Made by a program: the position numbers and the translations under genes
The notes under the pieces: model-generated
Seen by the model: the letters and a program-made list of their open reading frames with translations, nothing else
What the model was told of the DNA's origin: nothing
Database searches by the model: none
From: Planctomycetota bacterium
GTDB taxonomy: Bacteria > Planctomycetota > Phycisphaerae > UBA1845
Reading direction: 5' to 3'
Length of the DNA stretch: 6,524 nucleotides
Assembly (NCBI GenBank): GCA_022567365.1
Contig: JADFHG010000224.1
Coordinates: forward strand, 1-6,524
In this document: positions 1 to 5,919 of the stretch, piece after piece
Layout: each line of letters begins with the position of its first letter
Position numbering within the stretch: the stretch's first letter is position 1

Positions 1-2769
1 CTCGTGCTCGGGGGGGTGCTCGGTCAGCGGATCGCCCTTCCGGATTTGGATCTGTCGCTTCGCATCGACTCCGACCGGGCATACTTCGCGCTGGAGAGCG
101 ACCGGATTTTGATCGAACCGGCGGTGGAGGCGGCGGCGCTCGAAGCCGCCGCGGCGATCGGACTGACGGTCCAGCCGGTGCTGACGTATCTGGCGAACAC
201 AATCACGGTGTCACACACCGGCACAGCGAGTTCGGCGACCTCCGACGACGATTCGGATGCGCCGGTTGCGCCCGAGAGCGGCCGCGAACGATCGATTCCC
301 TATTCCACGGTGACCGCGCTTGACACGTCCAAGGCGGTCGGCGGTGCGTTCGTCGCTCCGCAAGGCGAAACGATTCCCCCACTCGCAGGCACCGACATCT
401 TGCTCAACGATTGGGCCGCCGAGGATCTCCACGCCGCCGTGGGCGATGAAATCACCCTGACGTATTACCTCACCGGACCGCTCGGCGAACGGACGACGGA
501 AAAGGCCCGATTCACGCTGCGGGGCGTTGTCGAGATGGTCGGACCGGCGGGAGACGCTCGATTCACGCCCGACTATCCGGGGATCACCGATACCAAACGC
601 ATCGGCGATTGGGATCCGCCGTTCCCCGTGGACCTGAGCACGATTCGCGAGAAGGACGATCGATACTGGGAGCGGTATCGCGCGACTCCGAAGGCGTTCA
701 TCTCGCTCGACGCTGGATTGCGGCTATGGGCAGACGCGGGCGAGCGCTTCGGACGACTTACCTCCATCCGCATGGCCCGCGCGGCCGACGGTGCGACGGA
801 CAACGATCGCGGGCTAACCGAGGCGGCGATCGCCTTCGAGCGGGCATTGCTTGACCGCATCGACCCCGCGGCACTCGGTCTGCGCTTCGAACCGGTCCGC
901 CAACTCGCGCTCGCGGCAAGCCGCGGCAGCACGGATTTCGGCGGGCTCTTCATCGGACTCAGCCTCTTTCTCATCGTCTCGGCCATCATGCTCGTGACGC
1001 TCGTTTTCCGACTGGGGATCGAGCGGCGGGCGCACGAGATCGGTGTGATGTTGGCCACGGGGTTCACCACGCGGACGCTCTTCCGCCTGCTGCTCGCCGA
1101 GGGTATTGTACTGTCAACGGTTGGCACTTTGGTCGGGCTTCTTGGTGCCGTCGGCTACGCATGGCTCATGCTGGCGGGCCTGCGCTCGTGGTGGTCGGGA
1201 GCGGTCGGCGGATCGACGCTGTCGCTCCACGCAACCCCCGTCTCGCTTTCGATCGGCTTTCTCGCGAGTTTGATCGTCGCCGCGCTCTCGCTGGCGTGGT
1301 CGCTGCGCGGACTCGTGCGCCGGACACCGCGATCGCTCTTGGCCGGTGCGATTCAGGCGGACGCGATCGACCCGGCACGGCATCGGTCGCGAAGGCCGGC
1401 GGTCATATCCATAATCGCGTTGGGGCTCGGCGCGACCTTGCTCGTGCTGTCGGTCGTGGGCGCGGTTGCGACCGTCGCCGCGTTCTTCGGTATCGGTGCG
1501 TCGCTCCTCGTGGCGTTTCTCGGGGGACAGGCGCATTGGCTCGCTTCTCGCGCGAGTCAAGAGGGTGCGGTGGGCAAACGGACGACCATCTTGCGACTGG
1601 GCTTTCGAAACGCCTCGCGTCACCCAGGGCGGAGCTTGCTGACCTCCGGTCTGATCGCATCCGCCACCTTCACCATCGTGGCGGTCGGTGCGAACAAGCG
1701 GAGCATCACCGGGAACCTCGACGATCCGAACTCGGGGACGGGTGGGTTTTCCCTGCTCGCCGAGTCGTCGATCCCCCTACAGTTTGATCTCAACACCCGA
1801 AACGGACGCGACGCACTGAATCTCGCCGACCCGGCGGGGCGACTCGACCATGTGACGTCGTTCCCGTTTCGACTTCGCAGCGGCGACGAGTCGAGCTGCC
1901 TCAATCTATATCACCCGCAAAAGCCCCGAATTGTCGGCGCGACCGATGCGTTCCTTCGCCGCGGCGGGTTTACCTTCAGTTCAACGGCGGCGACAACCGA
2001 AGAGGAGCGATCCAATCCGTGGCGGCTCCTTGCGAAACCACTGCCCGACGGGGCCATCCCGGCAATCGGTGATTTCAACGCGGTCATGTGGCAACTACAC
2101 CTCGGGCTGGGCAAAGATCTGATCATCACCGATGAAGCGGGCAACGAGGCCCGCCTGCAGTTTGTCGCCTTGTTGTCGGGCAGCGTGCTCCAGGGAGAGA
2201 TCGTCGTCGCGGAACGCGACTTCGTGCAGCTGTTTCCATCCCTAACCGGTTATGGCTTTTTCCTCATCAACACTCCGGGCGGGGTCGGTCGAGACGTCGC
2301 ACAATACCTCGAAAGCGAACTGGCCCCGTATGGGTTCGACACGCAATCGACCTCGGCGCGCCTTACCGAATACCTCGCCGTCGAAAACACCTACATGTCC
2401 ACGTTTCAAACGCTCGGCGGATTGGGGCTCGTGCTCGGCACGCTGGGATTGACGGCCGTGCTACTGCGTAACGTGTTCGAGCGTCGAAGCGAGTTGGCCC
2501 TGATGCGCGCGTTGGGTTTCACGCGCAGCGCGATCGCGCGGATGGTGCTGGCGGAAAACGGTCTGCTTCTGTTGTGGGGGCTCTTCGCCGGTGGGGTTTC
2601 CGCGATGATGGCGGTGCTGCCCCACGCCGTTTCAAGCCCGGGGCAGATTCCCTGGCTCTCGCTCGGCGCGACGCTTGTCGCGGTCCTTAGCGTGGGGATG
2701 TTGGCCGGGGTCGTCGCGCTGGTCCCGACGCTGCGCGCCCCGACACTCGGGGCACTCCGGGCCGAGTAA
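1..2769 (+). CDS. ABC transporter permease, FtsX/MacB type (5'-truncated by window edge)
   Basis: Membrane subunit of an ABC transporter of the FtsX/MacB (type VII) class, which uses ATP hydrolysis by a separate subunit to drive movements on the outer face of the membrane. The frame is open from base 1 and no start signal is visible, so the N-terminus (normally a first membrane helix plus the start of a periplasmic domain) lies upstream. Numbering from the GTG at base 4: residues 1-310 are extracytoplasmic; membrane segments lie near 313-338, 366-392 and 413-437; a hydrophobic stretch at 465-508 probably holds two more, and another is at 546-562; a second extracytoplasmic domain spans about 565-795; the last helices are near 803-826, 847-873 and 883-910. 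The FtsX core appears twice (IERRAHEIGVMLATGF near 338, FERRSELALMRALGF near 825). With the missing first helix this gives about ten helices and two large outer domains. No ATPase gene is in the window, so it would be upstream or elsewhere. Substrate unknown. Confidence 0.93.
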   Translation, partial: LVLGGVLGQRIALPDLDLSLRIDSDRAYFALESDRILIEPAVEAAALEAAAAIGLTVQPVLTYLANTITVSHTGTASSATSDDDSDAPVAPESGRERSIPYSTVTALDTSKAVGGAFVAPQGETIPPLAGTDILLNDWAAEDLHAAVGDEITLTYYLTGPLGERTTEKARFTLRGVVEMVGPAGDARFTPDYPGITDTKRIGDWDPPFPVDLSTIREKDDRYWERYRATPKAFISLDAGLRLWADAGERFGRLTSIRMARAADGATDNDRGLTEAAIAFERALLDRIDPAALGLRFEPVRQLALAASRGSTDFGGLFIGLSLFLIVSAIMLVTLVFRLGIERRAHEIGVMLATGFTTRTLFRLLLAEGIVLSTVGTLVGLLGAVGYAWLMLAGLRSWWSGAVGGSTLSLHATPVSLSIGFLASLIVAALSLAWSLRGLVRRTPRSLLAGAIQADAIDPARHRSRRPAVISIIALGLGATLLVLSVVGAVATVAAFFGIGASLLVAFLGGQAHWLASRASQEGAVGKRTTILRLGFRNASRHPGRSLLTSGLIASATFTIVAVGANKRSITGNLDDPNSGTGGFSLLAESSIPLQFDLNTRNGRDALNLADPAGRLDHVTSFPFRLRSGDESSCLNLYHPQKPRIVGATDAFLRRGGFTFSSTAATTEEERSNPWRLLAKPLPDGAIPAIGDFNAVMWQLHLGLGKDLIITDEAGNEARLQFVALLSGSVLQGEIVVAERDFVQLFPSLTGYGFFLINTPGGVGRDVAQYLESELAPYGFDTQSTSARLTEYLAVENTYMSTFQTLGGLGLVLGTLGLTAVLLRNVFERRSELALMRALGFTRSAIARMVLAENGLLLLWGLFAGGVSAMMAVLPHAVSSPGQIPWLSLGATLVAVLSVGMLAGVVALVPTLRAPTLGALRAE

Positions 2770-2797
2770 GTTCTGTAACCCGAGTAACTTCTGTAAC
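2762..2797. repeat. 18-bp tandem duplication spanning the permease stop codon
   Basis: Two adjacent 18-bp copies, CCGAGTAAGTTCTGTAAC (2762-2779) and CCGAGTAACTTCTGTAAC (2780-2797), differ at one base. The first copy contains the last permease codon (GAG) and its TAA stop. Within each copy GTAA occurs twice, so the tract is rich in stop codons. It may be a slippage duplication or a remnant of a dispersed intergenic repeat. No function can be assigned. Confidence 0.85.
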
Positions 2798-3078
2798 AAT
2801 TGCACGGCTAAACTGCGAACGACATTGGCGCGCGGCGGCAACGCCCACCGCGGCTCGCACGCAAGGCGCCCGCGAAAAGCACTCGCGCGTGATAGGCACG
2901 CTGACTTCACCGCGTCAGGAGAAATGTAGCGTCCACCCCGCGTGGCGGACGTAGAAGATGTAGCGTCCGCCCCCCGTGGCGGACGTAGAAGATGTAGCGT
3001 CCGCCCCCCGTGGCGGACGTCTGGGATCCAACAAGGTCAACCCACCACATCGCCATCGGTTCTTCAGCAGACTCGAAT
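2770..3078. other. Convergent intergenic region, no gene
   Basis: This lies between the 3' ends of the permease (plus strand) and the deacylase (minus strand). It holds most of the 18-bp tandem duplication at its left edge, a GC-rich stretch without recognisable coding content (about 2800-2923), the 34-bp hairpin repeats at 2924-3020 and a further plain stretch to 3078. Short open frames cross it on both strands, but they run through the repeats and show no family resemblance. A convergent junction is where terminators for both genes would be expected, and the hairpin repeats are the only candidates. Confidence 0.7.
2924..3020. repeat. Three tandem 34-bp hairpin-forming repeats
   Basis: Unit 1 is 2924-2957, unit 2 is 2958-2991, and unit 3 starts at 2992 and matches to about 3020 before diverging. 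Each begins ATGTAGCGTCC and ends its symmetrical part with GGCGGACG. Units 2 and 3 form a perfect 8-bp stem CGTCCGCC / GGCGGACG around a CCCCGT loop. Unit 1 has A instead of G in the left arm (CGTCCACC) and a slightly changed loop, so it is the diverged copy. The array lies between two converging genes. It may stop transcription or protect 3' ends in either direction, although no T-run follows the stems. It may instead simply be a dispersed REP-like element. The repeat structure is seen directly; the role is inference. Confidence 0.9.
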
Positions 3079-3558
3079 TCACTCACCGCCAACCGAAAAC
3101 CGAAAAACCTCGGGTTTCGCAACCCGCAAATAATCTTCAACGGGCATGATGATTGAATCGGTCAGCGATCCGGCGTTGAACGCGATGCGGTCGTTTTGCG
3201 TAATGGACTCGTCCACGTACAGCTCGAAGGGCAAAACGGGCACCCCGAAGGGAGGAACCGAGCCCGGCACGAGACCGGTCAGCTCCTTCAGCTCTTCGGG
3301 TCGGGCAAAGCGGATCTTCTTCGCGCCGAACCGCTTCTTGATCGCCCCGGAGTCCAACCTCAAGGCCGCACTGAGCACGAAGAGGCGAAACATGTCGCCG
3401 GTCTTGATGAGGAGCGCCTTGCCGCCGACGCGAACGTCCTCACCCCGAACGCGGGCGGAGTCCTCGGAGGTGTAGGTCGGTTCGTGGTGGACGGTGCGGT
3501 AGGTCGCGCCGGCGTCTTCCAGTAGTCGACAAATCGCCTTTTGCGTCTCGGTGTCCAT
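3079..3558 (-). CDS. YbaK/EbsC-family aminoacyl-tRNA deacylase
   Basis: Stand-alone cytoplasmic editing enzyme that hydrolyses mischarged aminoacyl-tRNA in trans, related to YbaK, ProX and the insertion domain of prolyl-tRNA synthetase. At 159 residues it has the usual single-domain length. Family hallmarks are HHEPTYTSEDSARVRG (about 24-39), GGKALLIK (45-52) with the lysine (K47) that corresponds to the conserved functional Lys of YbaK, the RFARPEELKELTGLVPGSVPPFG region (83-105) carrying the glycine-rich GSVPPFG loop, and AFNAGSLTDSI (126-136) followed by EDYLRVAKPEVFRFS. The start is the ATG at 3556-3558, because homology begins there. The frame stays open upstream to 3711, but that 51-residue extension is Arg/Ser-rich and unlike the family. 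No convincing Shine-Dalgarno sequence precedes the chosen ATG. The tRNA specificity (Cys, Pro, Ala or other) cannot be read from the sequence. It is transcribed away from the lipoprotein gene and toward the permease. Confidence 0.92.
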   Translation of the reverse strand: MDTETQKAICRLLEDAGATYRTVHHEPTYTSEDSARVRGEDVRVGGKALLIKTGDMFRLFVLSAALRLDSGAIKKRFGAKKIRFARPEELKELTGLVPGSVPPFGVPVLPFELYVDESITQNDRIAFNAGSLTDSIIMPVEDYLRVAKPEVFRFSVGGE

Positions 3559-3843
3559 GGGTTCGATCAGCGTGGCGGCACTTTCGACGACCGTCGGCGT
3601 TCTCGACGATGACGGCGCCCGCCAACCGCGCGGCGTGCGGGCGAGTTCGCGGCGTCTGGTGTCGGCAATTTCGGCGCTCGCTCGCCAAGCCCTAATTCTC
3701 GAGCATCCCACCGGCCGGAGGCTTACACCACGACCGGCCCAACGACCAATTCCGTGGATGACAACTTTCTTTATTTACCTCAAAGGGGTGGGGCATACAA
3801 GGTGGTGACCGCGGCAACCCGAGGACAACCAAGACGGCTTACC

Positions 3844-3870
3844 TTGACATCACGGCCGACGGTCCTTAAT
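3844..3870 (+). promoter_or_regulatory. Weak sigma-70-like promoter candidate for the lipoprotein gene
   Basis: A perfect TTGACA (3844-3849) is followed, after a short 15-bp spacer, by CTTAAT (3865-3870), which matches TATAAT at four of six positions. The geometry is suboptimal. A start just downstream would give a leader of roughly 160 nt carrying the hairpin at 3888-3913 and the inverted repeat at 3988-4002. Low confidence, because consensus promoters are poorly predictive in GC-rich and planctomycete-like genomes. Confidence 0.22.
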
Positions 3871-3887
3871 TTGGGGGCGTGCTTGGT

Positions 3888-3913
3888 CGGGTCCGGCTTT
3901 GCCGGCCAACCCG
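3888..3913. repeat. Bulged hairpin in the lipoprotein leader region
   Basis: CGGGT-CCGGC-TTT-GCCGG-CCA-ACCCG can fold into two stacked 5-bp stems with a 3-nt bulge and a TTT loop. An alternative outer pairing, TTGG with CCAA, is also possible. It could be a leader structure or a dispersed intergenic repeat. No T-run follows, so it does not look like a classical terminator. Confidence 0.5.
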
Positions 3914-3949
3914 TCTGAGAGTCGTGAGAGGATCCTCGAGTCGGCTCGC

Positions 3950-3967
3950 CGTGGCACGCCACGTGCC
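3950..3967. repeat. Overlapping, mutually exclusive inverted repeats
   Basis: CGTGGC-AC-GCCACG (3950-3963) and GGCAC-GCCAC-GTGCC (3953-3967) share bases, so only one could form as RNA at a time. As DNA, the first is a near-palindrome with arms of 6 bp, the sort of symmetry a dimeric regulator could bind. It is 73-90 bp upstream of the lipoprotein start codon. Function is speculative. Confidence 0.4.
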
Positions 3968-3987
3968 CGGCCTTATTCATAGGCGAC

Positions 3988-4002
3988 GGTCCACAATGGA
4001 CC
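3988..4002. promoter_or_regulatory. Perfect 6-bp inverted repeat upstream of the lipoprotein start
   Basis: GGTCCA-CAA-TGGACC is a perfect 6-bp inverted repeat with a 3-base spacer, 38 bp before the ATG and immediately before the second CTTTGTTTACCTC motif. It could be an operator half-site pair or a small leader hairpin. The symmetry is seen directly; a regulatory role is inference. Confidence 0.35.
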
Positions 4003-4025
4003 CTTTGTTTACCTCTGTGGCCATT

Positions 4026-4030
4026 AGGAG
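4026..4030 (+). promoter_or_regulatory. Ribosome binding site of the lipoprotein gene
   Basis: AGGAG lies 9 nt before the ATG at 4040, in an AT-rich spacer (ACTATTACA). This is the only strong Shine-Dalgarno sequence next to a start in the window. It fixes the start of the downstream gene, and it agrees with a signal peptide beginning there. Confidence 0.85.
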
Positions 4031-4039
4031 ACTATTACA

Positions 4040-5902
4040 ATGACGAGGCGACATTCGGAATGGAGAATGTTCCGGAGGGTTGGCGTCGTGGCCCTTCTTG
4101 GCACGGCCTTGGTTGGCTGTCCGCCCGTGACCGGGCCGGATCCGGACGATGTGGTCGATCCGTGCGCGGACGTCACCTGCGATTCGGGAGAAACGTGTGT
4201 GGACGGCGAGTGCGTGGCTGCCGATCCCTGTGAATCCGTCACCTGTGATACCGGTGAAACCTGCGTCGACGGGCAGTGCGTTTCGAGTGATCCGTGCGAC
4301 GGCGTGACTTGCGATGCGGACGAGACTTGCGTCGACGGCGATTGTATGTCGACGGATCCGTGCGACGGCGTTGCTTGTGCGGACGGTGAGACTTGCATCG
4401 ACGGGGACTGTATGTCGACGGATCCGTGCGACGGCATTGCCTGCGCGGACGGTGAAACCTGCGTGGACGGGCAATGCGTGGGAAGCGCCGCACCGACGCT
4501 CCAGGGTCTGGATGCGAACAAGGCCATGATTCTGCCGTTCACCGTCCAGGCAGCCTACAACGACGACACGATGTTCTTTCACATGAGCTGGGAAGGCGAT
4601 CGTGGCGATACGCATGACTACTTCCGCTACACGAACGGTGCTTGGCAACGCGAGGGCGGGGTTCGCCGCGATGCCCAGGCAACCATCGATGAGGATCCGC
4701 TACGCGGGTCGACCGGCACAAACTCAACGATCTACGAGTCGCGGGTCACCTTCATGCTTGACGATCCGACCGGCATTAATGCCGTAGCGGGGTTTGCCCA
4801 ATTCGGCTGTATGCTGACCTGCCACGACAACAGCCGAACCATGCCCACCTGGGTCCACGACGCCGGGGACGTACACAAGTATCTCCCCGATACGATCACC
4901 GGGCGTCTGGACCTCTGGCATCACCGACTCGCCCGGGCAAACCCGATCGGTCTGTCGGACGACCAATGGGTCGGCCAGCGCATCAATGACGAAGGCGATG
5001 GGAAGGGGGGATCCCGGCACGGTGACGCGGGCACAGGCCCATACGCAACGGCGAGCACCGATGACGATGGGAATCCGCAGTGGGTGTTCGACCCTTCGAC
5101 GACGGACGGGCTTTACGCGTTCGCGTTCGATGAACTCTTCACCAGCCCGCTGCGCTATTTCGTCGATGACACGGCCGCGAACCTCGGTCCTAATGGGCCG
5201 AATCCGGTCGGAATAGACTATGCCGATGCCGTGGCGATGGGCTACGTCCCGAGTGAAGGCGACACCGTACCGCGCCGGAGGCTACGCCAGACGGAAGGTA
5301 GTCGAGGCGACATCACCGCCGATGGAACGATGTTCACGCCGTCCGCCGGCGACCCGCTCTTCGGTCGATGGGATTCCAACATTCAGCGAGCCCTCGATAC
5401 CGGCAACGACGACGATACCGCGTTGGCCGATGGCAACATCTACAACATCGCCTTTGCCGTTCACACGGGCATGGTTACGGTCAGGGACCACTACGTGTCG
5501 TTCGGCTATACCGTGTCGCTAAGTGGCGGTGATGCGGATATCCAAGCCGTGGAGATTACGGGCAGCGGCAGCGACATGTTGCCGGATTTCTCCGACACCG
5601 GTTCGTTCCCCGTGACCGAGCTTGATCTGTTCTTGCCCGGAATCACGAGTTACGAATTCCTTCTTGATGAAAACGTCGATCTTGAATACATCGATCCGCA
5701 GACCGGAACCGCGGTGGACCAGAATCACGCGGGTTCCAGCGCCCTGCTCACGCAAGGCCTTGGCTGCCGTGATTGTCACACGGTTTCCAGCCTCGAAACA
5801 TTCAACCCACCGAACACTGGTGGATTCAATGCTGGTGCAATGGAGACACTCGTACCGCAGCGAGGAGGCGTAAACACCCAAACACCGATTCCGCCGCAGT
5901 AG
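4040..5902 (+). CDS. Lipoprotein with Cys-rich repeats, ethylbenzene-dehydrogenase-like haem domain and haem c motifs
   Basis: A 620-residue exported protein. Residues 1-27 form a lipoprotein signal peptide (two Arg-rich stretches, a hydrophobic core, lipobox LVGC with C27), so the mature protein should be lipid-anchored outside the cytoplasmic membrane. Residues 28-39 are an Asp/Pro linker, 40-149 are five 22-residue four-Cys repeats, and about 153-550 resemble the haem-binding domain of ethylbenzene dehydrogenase gamma subunits and related DMSO-reductase-family partners. Supporting segments are CMLTCHDN (257-264), DVHKYLP (277-283), LDLWHHRLARANPIG (290 onward) and the late HTGMVTVRDHYVSFGYTV strand region. 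CRDCH at 576-580 is a canonical CXXCH haem c site, while C257-H262 is a CX3CH variant. All 25 cysteines are accounted for: one lipid anchor, twenty in the repeats and four in these two motifs. The CXXCH lies only 40 residues from the C-terminus, too close for a full cytochrome c fold; M601 might be a ligand. A role in electron transfer is likely, but partners and substrate are unknown. No oxidoreductase catalytic subunit is nearby. Confidence 0.85.
   Translation: MTRRHSEWRMFRRVGVVALLGTALVGCPPVTGPDPDDVVDPCADVTCDSGETCVDGECVAADPCESVTCDTGETCVDGQCVSSDPCDGVTCDADETCVDGDCMSTDPCDGVACADGETCIDGDCMSTDPCDGIACADGETCVDGQCVGSAAPTLQGLDANKAMILPFTVQAAYNDDTMFFHMSWEGDRGDTHDYFRYTNGAWQREGGVRRDAQATIDEDPLRGSTGTNSTIYESRVTFMLDDPTGINAVAGFAQFGCMLTCHDNSRTMPTWVHDAGDVHKYLPDTITGRLDLWHHRLARANPIGLSDDQWVGQRINDEGDGKGGSRHGDAGTGPYATASTDDDGNPQWVFDPSTTDGLYAFAFDELFTSPLRYFVDDTAANLGPNGPNPVGIDYADAVAMGYVPSEGDTVPRRRLRQTEGSRGDITADGTMFTPSAGDPLFGRWDSNIQRALDTGNDDDTALADGNIYNIAFAVHTGMVTVRDHYVSFGYTVSLSGGDADIQAVEITGSGSDMLPDFSDTGSFPVTELDLFLPGITSYEFLLDENVDLEYIDPQTGTAVDQNHAGSSALLTQGLGCRDCHTVSSLETFNPPNTGGFNAGAMETLVPQRGGVNTQTPIPPQ
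4157..4486 (+). repeat. Five in-frame 66-bp repeats encoding 22-residue four-Cys units
   Basis: Units start at residues 40, 62, 84, 106 and 128 of the lipoprotein, with consensus DPC-x4-[TA]C-x5-TC-[VI]-DG-x-C followed by a three-residue linker. Cys is at unit positions 3, 8, 14 and 19 in every copy, and there is no length variation. A 27-bp stretch is identical at 4343-4369 and 4409-4435, exactly 66 bp apart, which points to recent unit duplication or gene conversion among units 3-5, while units 1 and 2 have diverged. The tract resembles the Cys-rich EGF-like or disulfide-knotted spacers placed between lipid anchor and functional domain in some Planctomycetota and Myxococcota surface proteins. 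It is probably a rigid disulfide-bonded stalk. Confidence 0.93.
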
Positions 5903-5919
5903 CAGTTGATTCGAGCAAT

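Larger units (their letters stand above)
3769..4015 (+). repeat. Separated 13-bp direct repeat CTTTRTTTACCTC
   Basis: CTTTATTTACCTC (3769-3781) and CTTTGTTTACCTC (4003-4015) match at 12 of 13 positions. They sit 234 bp apart, in the two most AT-rich spots of an otherwise GC-rich intergenic region. The second copy is 24 bp before the lipoprotein ATG, just upstream of its ribosome binding site. The pair could be a protein-binding site, duplicated promoter-proximal DNA or coincidence. The bases between the copies are not part of the repeat. Confidence 0.45.
3559..4039. other. Divergent intergenic region with inverted repeats
   Basis: This 481-bp stretch lies between the starts of the minus-strand deacylase and the plus-strand lipoprotein, so it must carry promoters for both. 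From left to right it holds an Arg-rich open frame on the minus strand that is probably only leader (to 3711), a CCGGCCGG palindrome at 3711-3718 with a CCGGCC echo at 3734-3739, an AT-rich island at about 3760-3783, a TTGACA box at 3844, a hairpin at 3888-3913, overlapping inverted repeats at 3950-3967, a 6-bp inverted repeat at 3988-4002 and the ribosome binding site at 4026. I see no convincing gene in it. A 66-codon minus-strand frame (3780-3980) is Gly/Pro/Arg/His-rich and crosses the hairpins. Confidence 0.65.

Noticed and set aside
573..1127. Long minus-strand and +2-frame open frames inside the permease
   Set aside because: These are shadow frames produced by GC-rich codon usage, with Arg/Ser/Pro-rich translations and no motifs.
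2924..3020. Possible CRISPR array
   Set aside because: The 34-bp units are contiguous with no spacers, so this is a tandem hairpin repeat and not a repeat-spacer array.
3780..3980. Minus-strand 66-codon open frame between the deacylase and the lipoprotein gene
   Set aside because: It crosses two inverted repeats, has no convincing ribosome binding site and no recognisable motif. It looks like intergenic repeat sequence read by chance.
4040..4120. Twin-arginine (Tat) signal peptide on the lipoprotein
   Set aside because: There are Arg pairs near the N-terminus, but not the S/T-RR-x-F-L-K context, and the lipobox LVGC fits an ordinary lipoprotein signal better.
3977..4648. Minus-strand 223-codon open frame with apparent tandem peptide repeats
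   Set aside because: Its repeats are simply the antisense of the five 66-bp Cys-rich units of the lipoprotein gene, whose frame has a ribosome binding site, signal peptide and domain homology.
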